22,049 nucleotides of DNA from Limnoraphis robusta CS-951 (GTDB lineage Bacteria > Cyanobacteriota > Cyanobacteriia > Cyanobacteriales > Microcoleaceae). The position numbers and the translations under genes were made by a program. Location: assembly GCF_000972705.2 (NCBI RefSeq), contig NZ_LATL02000312.1:1-22049 (forward strand). The letters run 5' to 3'. Below the pieces are notes generated by a model. The model saw nothing but the letters and a program-made list of their open reading frames with translations, did no database searches and was not told the origin of the DNA. Shown here piece after piece: positions 1 through 7,178 of the stretch. Numbering within the stretch: position 1 is the first letter of the stretch; each line of letters begins with the position of its first letter.

Positions 1-216
1 TATCTATTAAAGAAACAAAAAGGACGCTGTACATACTGTGGATTACACTTCCAAGATGGAGATCTACTAGAAACCGACCATATCATCCCTAAATCAAAGG
101 GTGGTAAAGACAACCGAGATAACAAGCAGTTACTCCATCGACACTGCCATGACCTTAAAACTGCAAAGGATACAACTGGTACTCAAGACAAAGAGCCATT
201 GGAGAGAGGAGCGTAA
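1..216 (+). CDS. Group II intron-encoded protein, C-terminal HNH endonuclease part (partial, 5' end outside window)
   Basis: Reading frame 1 is open from the first base to TAA at 214-216 and encodes the last 71 residues of a protein whose start lies left of the window. It shows CxxC (CTYCG), then TDHIIPKSKGGKDN, then LLHRHCHDLKTAKD: the Cys pair, DH and C-terminal His/Cys pattern of the HNH endonuclease domain that ends many bacterial group II intron reverse transcriptase/maturases. In that family the HNH domain nicks the second strand of the DNA target during retrohoming. The assignment is supported by the intron domain V RNA that starts at 209, overlapping the stop codon, as expected for a protein encoded in intron domain IV. 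The reverse transcriptase and maturase domains should lie immediately to the left, unseen. Confidence 0.85.
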   Translation, partial: YLLKKQKGRCTYCGLHFQDGDLLETDHIIPKSKGGKDNRDNKQLLHRHCHDLKTAKDTTGTQDKEPLERGA

Positions 217-284
217 TGAGGTGAAAGTCTCACGTTACGTTCTGAAGCCGAGCCAGAATGGTGACATATCTGGCTTAGGGCAAC
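209..284 (+). ncRNA. Group II intron 3' end: domains V and VI
   Basis: Positions 209-242 fold into a 34-nt domain V. The lower stem GAGCGTAA pairs with TTACGTTC, a two-base CG bulge lies on the 3' side, and the upper stem TGAGGT pairs with GTCTCA around a GAAA tetraloop; the AGC catalytic triad is at 210-212. Domain VI follows at about 246-284, with AGCCAGA (251-257) pairing with TCTGGCT (269-275) and an unpaired A near 277 as the likely branch point, about seven bases before the proposed 3' splice site. The exact boundary (about 284/285) is inferred from domain VI geometry and from where tnpB homology begins; it could be off by one or two bases. Confidence 0.85.
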
Positions 285-1480
285 CAACACCTGCTCAACA
301 AACCAAACTTTCAAAGCTATTTGGCTGTTGCCGAGTAGTCTGGAACGATGCTTTAGCTAATTGCATTGAGATGTACAAAACTGGGCAAAAGAAACCTAGT
401 AATGCTCAACTCCAAAAGCAGTTTATCACCCAAGCTAAGAAGACAGAGGAACGGGAATGGTTGTCGGAAGTTTCTAATATTCCTTTACAACAATCTTTGA
501 ACGACTTAGAACAGGCTTATCAGAACTTTTTTAAGTCGTGTAAGGGAACGCGACTTGGGAGAAAAGTTAGACTGCCTAAGTTTAAAAAACGAAACGCCAA
601 GCAGTCAGCCAGGTTTCGAGTTGGTGGCTTGAAACTGGATGGAAACAAAATATCTTTAGCCAAGATTGGAAATTTAAAGATAGTTTGGTCAAGACCTCTA
701 GCTTCTAAGCCTTCATCAGTAACGGTCATTAAAGACGCTGCTAATCGTTATTTTCTAAGCTTTGTTGTTGAGGTTGATCAACAATTAATGCCCAAGTCTC
801 CCAACAGTATCGGGATAGACTTGGGCATCAAAACGTTTGCGGTTCTAAGTTCGGGAGAGAAAATAGATGCTCCCAAACCTCTAAAAAAACGGATAAAAAG
901 ACTGAGGAAACTCAATCGAAACTTATCTCGAAAACAGAAGGGTTCTAAGAGATACGAACGAGCGAGGGTTAGAAAAGCTAAACTCTACGCCCAAATGAAG
1001 GATACCCGCCAAGACTTCCTCCACAAACTATCAACCCAAATAATCATCGAAAACCAAGTGATTGTTTTGGAAGATTTGAATGTGTCGGGAATGGTCAAAA
1101 ATCGTAAGCTTTCAAAAGCAATTAGCGATTTAGGGTGGAGACAGTTTAGAACCCTTCTTGAAGGTAAAGCCGAAAAGTATGGCCGAGAATTTCGAGTAAT
1201 AAGTCGGTGGGAACCGACAACTCAAAAATGTTCGTGCTGCGGCTTTAAAGGTGGTAAATTAGATCTTTCTATTCGGGAATGGACTTGTTTGAACTGCACC
1301 ACAGTTCACGACAGAGACGGCAATGCCGCCGTAAATATACTAATCGCCGGGGGACACTCGGAGATTTTAAACGGATGTGGAGGCAGGCATAAGACTTCGG
1401 TCATTGAAGCAGCAGCCGGTGAAACGTCAACCCACCTAGAGAATCCTGTTCAATTATCAATATTTGATATTTTGCAATAG
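285..1480 (+). CDS. tnpB: TnpB RNA-guided nuclease, 3' exon of an intron-interrupted gene (IS200/IS605 superfamily)
   Basis: This is a TnpB protein missing only its first few residues. Similarity starts at PTPAQQTKLSKLFGCCRVVW, the N-terminal helix motif normally preceded by a short strand ending in Tyr-Pro; that first part must be in the 5' exon beyond the intron. The RuvC-like nuclease is intact: GIDLG Asp at 818-820, LEDL Glu at 1070-1072, and DRDGNAAVN Asp at 1316-1318. A CSCCG...CLNC zinc ribbon lies between the last two. TnpB cleaves DNA guided by an omegaRNA made from the element's right end. The frame stays open upstream to a GTG at 101, but that stretch is intron sequence in another frame, so it is not part of the protein. 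No tnpA is nearby. Function depends on the intron still splicing. Confidence 0.85.
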
Positions 1481-1490
1481 TCTTCTGCTG

Positions 1491-1525
1491 GGAATCCCCG
1501 TTGTTTATGACGGGGAGGATGTCAA
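1491..1525 (+). ncRNA. Right-end hairpin / probable omegaRNA scaffold 3' end of first tnpB element
   Basis: CCCCGT (1496-1501) and ACGGGG (1510-1515) form a strong stem just after the tnpB stop, followed by a short tail ending GTCAA at 1521-1525. A hairpin and short TCAA-like terminus directly downstream of tnpB is the usual right end of IS200/IS605 elements and the 3' end of the omegaRNA scaffold. If the boundary is right, the guide segment would start at about 1526, in the leader of btpA. The boundary is inferred by analogy. Confidence 0.55.
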
Positions 1526-1675
1526 CTCAGTCTTCCGGCAATCCCAACGCGATTAGTCATCGTGTCACCGTTACCGATAAAATCTTATGGTATACCGTCT
1601 CAAACCGTTGTCTATGCAATTGCCACTGTAGCCAATATCCTGGCTTTAGCATCTTGGTGGTTTAAGGTAAACCTT

Positions 1676-2539
1676 GTGGACTTAAAGCAAATCTTTCAAA
1701 CACCCAATCCGATTATTGGTGTCGTACATTTACTCCCTCTACCGACCTCTCCCCGTTGGGGAGGCAATCTCAAAACTGTTATGGATCGAGCCGAACAGGA
1801 GGCGACAGCCCTAGCCTCTGGCGGTGTGAACGGTATTATAGTGGAGAACTTTTTTGATGCTCCCTTTGCCAAAGATCAGGTCAATCCGGCTATTGTCAGT
1901 GCGATGACGTTGATTGTACATCGGCTGATGAACTTGGTAACCGTGCCAATAGGCCTTAATGTGTTACGCAATGACGCTCAAAGTGCAATGGCTATAGCCT
2001 CCTGTGTCGGAGCGCAGTTTATTCGTGTCAACGTCCTCAATGGGGTGATGGCAACCGATCAAGGATTAATTGAAGGCAATGCCCATCAACTCCTACGCTA
2101 TCGACGAGAACTCGGTAGTGATGTGAAAATCTTGGCGGATGTTTTGGTTAAACACGCTACACCTCTGGGTTCTACCCTGATGAGTACCGTAGTCCGAGAA
2201 ACGATAGAACGGGCTTTGGCCGATGGAATTATCTTGTCGGGTCTGTCTACGGGAAGTCCACCGAGTTGGGAGGATCTAGAATTGGCGCGGACGGCCGCCG
2301 GATCAACTCCACTTTTTATTGGCAGTGGTGCCAATTGGGAAAATATTCCGAAGTTGATTCAAGCCGCAGATGGTGTGATTGTTTCGAGTTCTCTCAAGCG
2401 ACATGGACGCATTGACCAACCGATTGACCCGAGTCGGGTACGGCAATTTGTGGAAGTCATGCAGCGTAGTGTCTCAACGACAATTAAGCCTGATCTGTGG
2501 AAATTAGACAAACAAAAGTCAGAGTTTCCCCTTCCCTAA
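1676..2539 (+). CDS. btpA: Photosystem I biogenesis protein BtpA
   Basis: A 287-residue protein of the BtpA family. In cyanobacteria BtpA is a peripheral thylakoid membrane protein needed for accumulation or stability of photosystem I reaction-centre proteins. The N-terminus (DLKQIFQTPNPIIGVVHLLP) and the conserved stretch ALASGGVNGIIVENFFDAPF are typical, and the rest has an alternating strand/helix look compatible with a TIM barrel. The GTG at 1676 is chosen because it gives the family's usual length and is preceded by AAGGT (1664-1668) seven bases upstream. An in-frame GTG at 1562 would add 38 residues that do not look like the family. The gene lies about 150 bases after the tnpB element, so its upstream control region was probably altered by that insertion. 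The VKOR gene follows on the same strand after 151 bases. Confidence 0.9.
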   Translation: MDLKQIFQTPNPIIGVVHLLPLPTSPRWGGNLKTVMDRAEQEATALASGGVNGIIVENFFDAPFAKDQVNPAIVSAMTLIVHRLMNLVTVPIGLNVLRNDAQSAMAIASCVGAQFIRVNVLNGVMATDQGLIEGNAHQLLRYRRELGSDVKILADVLVKHATPLGSTLMSTVVRETIERALADGIILSGLSTGSPPSWEDLELARTAAGSTPLFIGSGANWENIPKLIQAADGVIVSSSLKRHGRIDQPIDPSRVRQFVEVMQRSVSTTIKPDLWKLDKQKSEFPLP

Positions 2540-2690
2540 TTTCTAGTCTCTATTGAGAGTTCAACTCGAAACTTGATGTTTAGAGGAAACGAGAGGATTA
2601 TTGTCAATTTTTCAACGATTGGCTACTCAAATCAAAGATCGAATCACTAAGATCTAGAATTGAATGTCCTCTCATACCTCCAATTAAGTT

Positions 2691-3608
2691 ATGATTGCCA
2701 AACGTTCTAGTCCTTGGATTCATCGCTGGTCTCGGCCGATCTCGGCTGCGATCGCTAGCATCGGAGCAGTCGAGACCGCCTATCTCACTTGGGTCAAACT
2801 CACGGGCAATTCAGCAGCCTGCCCAACTCAGGGCTGTGAGCAAGTGCTAAATAGCCCCTATGCGAGTATTTTCGGTCTACCCCTAACTTTATTCGGGTTG
2901 CTGGCTTATCTCAGCATTGGGATACTTGCTATTGCCCCTTTATTAATCGATCGTCATACTCAAAAATCTCTGCGCTCAAATGTCGAAGAACAAACTCGAC
3001 TGCTGATGTTTGCCCTCAGCACGGCGATGGTGGTGTTTAGCGGCTATCTGATGCAGATTATGGTTTTTGAGATTCAGGAGTTCTGTCCTTACTGTGTTGC
3101 CTCTGCACTCTTTGCCCTGAGTTTGTTTATTCTGAGTATTTGGGGTCACGATTGGCAAGATCCCGGACAACTATTACTCACGGGTTTAACGATTGGCATG
3201 GTGACGTTAATTGGGGTTTTAGGTATCTACGGCAGCATTAATTCTTCACAAACTTCTCTTTCTTCTAGTAATTCTTCCGATCCCTACGAGATCGCGACAA
3301 CCTCTGGGCCTGCTGAACTGGACTTGGCTCGTCATTTACAGCAAATCGGTGCCAAAGAATACGGCGCTTACTGGTGTCCTCACTGCAAAGATCAAAAACT
3401 GCTTTTTGGCAAAGAAGCATTTGCTATGATCGATTATGTGGAATGCGATCCTAAAGGCAAAAATGCTAGATCATCACTTTGCCAAGAAGCAGGGATAACG
3501 GGATACCCCACTTGGGAAATTAACGGTCAATTCTACCCCGGTATTCTATCACTGGAAAAATTGGCTGATTTATCGGGTTATCAGGGGCGGCGTAATTTTA
3601 AATATTAG
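2691..3608 (+). CDS. Vitamin K epoxide reductase homologue fused to a thioredoxin-like domain
   Basis: A 305-residue membrane protein of the bacterial VKOR-Trx type, which oxidises thiols of envelope or lumenal proteins and passes the electrons to a quinone. The N-terminal part (about 15-185) has four or five membrane segments, a loop cysteine pair C44/C49, the conserved Ser57, and the quinone-proximal CPYC active site (C132, C135). A serine-rich linker (about 184-196) leads to a C-terminal thioredoxin-like domain with WCPHC (C229, C232), C252/C264 and the cis-Pro motif GYPT (271-274). All redox cysteines expected for the family are present. In cyanobacteria this enzyme supports assembly of photosynthetic complexes, which fits btpA next door. 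The Shine-Dalgarno signal is weak. Function is known from the family; the fusion and motifs are seen here. Confidence 0.92.
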   Translation: MIAKRSSPWIHRWSRPISAAIASIGAVETAYLTWVKLTGNSAACPTQGCEQVLNSPYASIFGLPLTLFGLLAYLSIGILAIAPLLIDRHTQKSLRSNVEEQTRLLMFALSTAMVVFSGYLMQIMVFEIQEFCPYCVASALFALSLFILSIWGHDWQDPGQLLLTGLTIGMVTLIGVLGIYGSINSSQTSLSSSNSSDPYEIATTSGPAELDLARHLQQIGAKEYGAYWCPHCKDQKLLFGKEAFAMIDYVECDPKGKNARSSLCQEAGITGYPTWEINGQFYPGILSLEKLADLSGYQGRRNFKY

Positions 3609-3856
3609 GGTGAAATTAGCTCAGTAACTCTCGTCAGAACAACGAGGATTGACAGTGTTACTTTGAGGTCAGGGTCAACGATTGAAAGAGTTGAGCCGCA
3701 TTTACTTTCCGATGGGATTTCAACTGGTGCAGGAGCAGATGACTTAATTTTCAAATGTTCCTGGACAAATTGTTCAGTACCCGTATAATTTGGCAAGCCG
3801 AATCTGGCTATCCTTGCGTCAGCTTCGCAGTGGAAGGTGGGCTTTTGAGTCTGCAT
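3605..3856 (-). CDS. Hypothetical protein, 83 residues (doubtful)
   Basis: An ATG-initiated frame of 83 codons on the minus strand that fills the gap between the VKOR gene and the CHASE2 gene and overlaps the VKOR 3' end by four bases. Codon choice is not obviously aberrant. The product has no recognisable domain; it is moderately hydrophobic at the C-terminus (TLSILVVLTRVTELI). Against it: there is no good ribosome binding site, and a plausible plus-strand promoter for the next gene lies inside it. It may be a chance open frame or a remnant. Confidence 0.25.
   Translation of the reverse strand: MQTQKPTFHCEADARIARFGLPNYTGTEQFVQEHLKIKSSAPAPVEIPSESKCGSTLSIVDPDLKVTLSILVVLTRVTELISP
3762..3789 (+). 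promoter_or_regulatory. Candidate sigma-70 type promoter for the CHASE2-PAS-GGDEF gene
   Basis: TGGACA (3762-3767) and TATAAT (3784-3789) are 16 bases apart, a good match to the -35/-10 consensus. The predicted start would be near 3796, giving a leader of about 130 bases before the TTG at 3927. No experimental support; found by eye. Confidence 0.4.
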
Positions 3857-3926
3857 AACACAACAGATTCAACCTCGTTAACGCATCAGTTCAATCGGTT
3901 AGATTATCAAGACAGGAGCTAGACGG

Positions 3927-6134
3927 TTGCTTTGGATACTTAGAACAAGAGTTGGAAAATTCCATAAATACAAGCCAAAATTAGCACTGCTCACGGGATG
4001 GTTCTCGCAACAACATCGAGTGATCTTGACCTCTTCCAGTATCGCAGGAATTGTGATTGTTTTGCGGGCTTTAGGGCTATTACAGCCTTTGGAATGGTCA
4101 GCGCTGGATTTGTTTTTTCGTTTGCGGCCTTTAGAGCCTGTTGATCAGCGTATCCTGATTGTGGGAATTGATGAGTCTGACCTACAAACCTATGGTTTCC
4201 CCATACCGGATAATAAACTCGCTCAACTTTTACAACAAATCAATGCCGCACAGCCTCGAGCAATTGGTCTTGATCTCTATCGAGATTTACCCACTGAACC
4301 GGGTTACGCTGAATTAGTGCAAGCGTTTGAAACGATTCCGAATTTGATTGGAATTGAAACCTTTGAAACGGCGAGTGGTATGCCTGTTAATCCTCCACCC
4401 CTACTTTCACAGAAAAATCAGGTCGGTTTTAATAATTTTGTCACGGATACCGATGGGGTGGTGCGACGAGGTTTGCTTTATGTTTGGTCTGCTGATGCTA
4501 AGATTCTCCAGAGTTTTCCACTGAAACTCGCTACGATTTATCTGGAGAGTCAAGGCGTTCCCCTCACGGTACTCGAACCGGGATCTGATTGGTCTATTGG
4601 TCAAAATCCGATTCAACGCTTTCGTCAAAATGACGGGGCTTATGTGCGTGTCGATGATCGCGGTTATCAATTTCTGGCAAATTTTCTTGGGCCTGCTGGT
4701 CGGTTTCCGATGGTTTCGATGACTCAAGTGTTGGAGGGTCGAGTCTCACCGGATTTAATTCGTGATCGGATTATTCTGATTGGCCCGGCTTCTTCGAGTG
4801 TGAAAGATTTTCACTTGACGTCTTACAGTGGCGGCCTGTTCAAATCTCGTGAGAAAATGTACGGGGTTGAACTGATGGCGAATTTTGTCAGTCAACTTCT
4901 GAGTACCGCTCTCGATGGCCGAACTCAGATTCGGGTTTGGTCTGACCCGATGGAAGGGTTATGGATTTTGGGCTGGTCTTGGGTAGGGGCGACTTTGTGT
5001 TGGAAGTTGCGAGCGCCTTATCGCTCAACGGTTCTGATTTTATTGTTGAGTACGGGTTTGAGTGGGGGCGCTTATCTGCTTTTTTGCTATGGATGGTGGA
5101 TTCCGGTTATTCCTCCGTTGATGACGCTTGTGGGTTCGGCGGTGGTTGTGATTGGGTATTTGGCTCATTTACAAGGGGAATTTAAACGCTCTACAGACTT
5201 TTTGAGTAGTGTGATCAACACGATTCCTGATCCGATTTATGTGAAGAATAAAAACCATCACAAAATTGTGATTAATGAAGCTTATTGTAAATTGGTGGGC
5301 TATCCGATTAATACTTTGATGAGTAAATCGGATTATGAGTTGTTTCCGCAGCAGGAGGCTGATGTTTTTTGGCAACAAGATGAACTGGCTTTCTACCGTG
5401 CCGGAGAGCAGGAAAATGAAGAAAAACTCACGAATGCTCAGGGTATTACTCATTTTATTGCAACGAAGCGATCGCTTCATCGAGATGCGGCTGGGAATAT
5501 TTTCTTGGTGGGTGTGATTCGTGATATCACTGAACGGAAGCGATTGGAAGAAGAACTGAAACGGATTGCGGCTGAATTAGAACGTTATAATGCTCAACTG
5601 AAAGTTCACGCTGAACAAGATCCTCTCACGGGTTTAGCCAATCGTAAAGTTTTTTACGATCGCCTAGAACAATCTTTAGAATGGGCAAAAAATAATAATA
5701 AGTTAGTTGCTTTATTATACTTAGATCTCAATGATTTCAAGTTGATTAATGATACATTGGGGCATCATATTGGTGACTTGGTGTTAAAAACAGTAGCTCA
5801 ACGATTGCAGGGATGTTTACGCAGTAGCGATATGGTTGCTCGATTAGGGGGAGATGAATTTACGGTAATTTTACCCGGAATTCCTCGGAAATCTGATGTG
5901 ATCAGAGTCGCTGATAAAATTCTCCATACTATTACTCAAAATACTCAAATTGAGGGACATTCTATATCAATTACAACCAGTATTGGTGTGAGTGTTTATC
6001 CTCTTGATACTCAAGATCTAAATGACCTCATTCAAAAAGCTGATCAGGCAATGTATCGAGCTAAACGTTTGGGTAAAAATAGATATGAGTTTGCAATTTC
6101 ACAATCTCATCAAAAAGTCAATCAGTTGCAATAA
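3927..6134 (+). CDS. Membrane diguanylate cyclase with CHASE2, PAS and GGDEF domains
   Basis: A 735-residue protein predicted to make c-di-GMP in response to an extracytoplasmic signal. There is one membrane segment near residues 33-50, then a CHASE2 sensor (about 50-330, including ILIVGIDESDL and AIGLDLYRDLP). Three closely spaced membrane segments follow (about 343-412), then a PAS domain (about 423-540, ending in the PAC-like VGVIRDITERKRLEEEL) and a GGDEF domain (about 560-725). The active site is intact (RLGGDEF, GGDEF at 641-645) and is preceded at the correct spacing by RSSD (632-635), the RxxD inhibitory c-di-GMP site. The start is TTG at 3927, supported by AGGAG (3914-3918) eight bases upstream. 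The CHASE2 ligand is unknown. The gene appears monocistronic and is followed by a repeat cluster with no clear terminator. Confidence 0.92.
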   Translation: MLWILRTRVGKFHKYKPKLALLTGWFSQQHRVILTSSSIAGIVIVLRALGLLQPLEWSALDLFFRLRPLEPVDQRILIVGIDESDLQTYGFPIPDNKLAQLLQQINAAQPRAIGLDLYRDLPTEPGYAELVQAFETIPNLIGIETFETASGMPVNPPPLLSQKNQVGFNNFVTDTDGVVRRGLLYVWSADAKILQSFPLKLATIYLESQGVPLTVLEPGSDWSIGQNPIQRFRQNDGAYVRVDDRGYQFLANFLGPAGRFPMVSMTQVLEGRVSPDLIRDRIILIGPASSSVKDFHLTSYSGGLFKSREKMYGVELMANFVSQLLSTALDGRTQIRVWSDPMEGLWILGWSWVGATLCWKLRAPYRSTVLILLLSTGLSGGAYLLFCYGWWIPVIPPLMTLVGSAVVVIGYLAHLQGEFKRSTDFLSSVINTIPDPIYVKNKNHHKIVINEAYCKLVGYPINTLMSKSDYELFPQQEADVFWQQDELAFYRAGEQENEEKLTNAQGITHFIATKRSLHRDAAGNIFLVGVIRDITERKRLEEELKRIAAELERYNAQLKVHAEQDPLTGLANRKVFYDRLEQSLEWAKNNNKLVALLYLDLNDFKLINDTLGHHIGDLVLKTVAQRLQGCLRSSDMVARLGGDEFTVILPGIPRKSDVIRVADKILHTITQNTQIEGHSISITTSIGVSVYPLDTQDLNDLIQKADQAMYRAKRLGKNRYEFAISQSHQKVNQLQ

Positions 6135-6172
6135 ATTTTAAAATAATGATGATCACCTATAAAATTATTATA

Positions 6173-6310
6173 TATAGCAGTCCGTTCTGAGTTGTGTGTC
6201 ATATCTTCTTGCAAAAGGCAAAAGGCAAGAGGCAAAAGGCAATCTTGGAAAGTCGTTACAGACTTTTTATCAGCTTTTAGATTTCTCACAAATCATTTCT
6301 GATTGCTATA
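6173..6310. repeat. Short palindrome-ended repeat containing GCAAAAG heptamers
   Basis: The unit is bounded by TATAGCAGTC on the left and GATTGCTATA on the right, an imperfect inverted repeat. Inside, 6211-6242 is a run of about four and a half GCAAAAG/GCAAGAG heptamers, the reverse complement of the arrays near 12249 and 20162. It is MITE-like in size, with no coding potential. Its right end overlaps the left end of the next repeat. Confidence 0.55.
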
Positions 6311-6415
6311 GCAGAGAAAGAGTTGATTAGGACACTGTTTTTCTGTCAAATCCTTTTATGATAAAGGTTTCAATTCTGTCTCCAGTCTCGGTGTCTCCTG
6401 ATTTCTGCTATAGCA
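6304..6415. repeat. Dispersed repeat, copy 1 (palindromic CTGCTATAGCAG ends)
   Basis: About 110 bases bounded on both sides by TGCTATAGCAG or its complement, itself a near-perfect palindrome. A second copy is at 12376-12484. From GATTAGGACA to TTCTGCTATA the copies differ at only about six of roughly 85 aligned positions by eye. The inner part can form a stem-loop around TTTTT. There is no transposase; it is best described as a MITE-like or foldback repeat. Confidence 0.75.
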
Positions 6416-6752
6416 TTTTCCAAACCTAGTATCCCCATACCTAAAGGTAGGGGCGTCTGCGGCAATTTTTGGTAACTCAAGAAAATACTGAAAATTTTGA
6501 CAACTCACTCCCGCGCACCGGAGGCGATATGGGAATGTCCGATGAGTCTTAAATCCTTTCTGGTTAGGCATTCTGGCTTTATACTCGCCACGCTCAACTC
6601 AGAAGTCCAGATCTCCGTAAATTTGCGGAAAAATTTATAAAGTGATTTGTTAAATTTCCGTAGATCAGTAAAAACACTGATATACTGGAACCAAAGGAAA
6701 ACCTATTGATAATTCTTGTGGGTAAGTTGAGTTAATCAGGGGTATTACTTCT
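6416..6752. other. Intergenic stretch with hairpins, possibly a decayed mobile element
   Basis: No convincing gene. The hairpin CCCCATACCTAAAGGTAGGGG spans about 6433-6453 and resembles right-end hairpins of solitary tnpB elements. About 6505-6600 is GC-richer than its surroundings. Near the next gene, CGGAAAAATTTA (6626-6637) faces TAAATTTCCG (6651-6660), and ATCAGT/ACTGAT (6664-6669, 6676-6681) is a perfect inverted repeat touching a possible -10 box TATACT (6681-6686) for the small secreted protein. Confidence 0.4.
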
Positions 6753-6983
6753 ATGGGGTGCTTTATTCGGTTGACAACTGCTGCTACGCTCGTCTTAGGT
6801 GTACAGCTCGTAATGCTAGAAGTCGCTCATGCTCGATATGAGTCAGAACCTAGATCTAATAATTTTCAGGTCTGTGAGACAACATCAAGTCCTCTAGAAA
6901 GCGTGATTTGCCCTTTGCAGGAGGGTAACACTGATGGAGGAATGCCGGATACAGGCAAAGATAGTAATGGCGGAGGACGGTAA
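6753..6983 (+). CDS. Small secreted protein of unknown function, 76 residues
   Basis: The first 27 residues look like a Sec signal peptide: an Arg at position 6, a hydrophobic core (TAATLVLGVQLVMLEV), and an AHA-like cleavage site before RYESEP. The mature part would be about 49 residues, with two cysteines (near 41 and 53) that could pair, and a Gly/Asp-rich tail ending GGGR. The ATG at 6753 has AGGGG about ten bases upstream, and a TATACT box with an inverted repeat lies some 65 bases before it. I do not recognise the family. The signal peptide and upstream signals make it more likely real than not. Confidence 0.55.
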   Translation: MGCFIRLTTAATLVLGVQLVMLEVAHARYESEPRSNNFQVCETTSSPLESVICPLQEGNTDGGMPDTGKDSNGGGR

Positions 6984-7105
6984 GCTTCAAACCTCCAGAA
7001 AAGATTTGCCACTATATTCTACGAGATTGCGATCCACTTGCAAGGCTGAGATTTGTGAGTCTCTGTGGACAGATACTCGCCCCTGACACGAAATTTGAGC
7101 AAAAT

Positions 7106-7130
7106 GGTTAAGTTGAAGGGTGACTTAACC
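7106..7130. promoter_or_regulatory. Perfect 8-bp inverted repeat upstream of purK
   Basis: GGTTAAGT (7106-7113) and ACTTAACC (7123-7130) are separated by nine bases, about 50 bases before the purK start. It could be an operator dyad or an mRNA leader hairpin. No terminator-like T run follows. The regulator is unknown. Confidence 0.4.
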
Positions 7131-7178
7131 GTTTACCGATAAAATGAGGGGTAGTTTCAGCTTTCGGAGAAGCCAGTC

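Noticed and set aside
101..284. Upstream extension of the first tnpB to a GTG at 101
   Set aside because: This stretch is the maturase tail and intron domains V and VI in a different frame; the extra residues do not resemble a TnpB N-terminus.
1562..1675. GTG at 1562 as start of btpA
   Set aside because: It adds 38 residues outside the family alignment. GTG 1676 has a ribosome binding site and gives the usual length.
6211..6242. CRISPR-like array
   Set aside because: The heptamers are contiguous with no spacers, and no cas genes are present.
6356..6571. 71-codon minus-strand frame in the repeat region
   Set aside because: It runs across the dispersed repeat boundary, has no ribosome binding site and shows no protein-like features.
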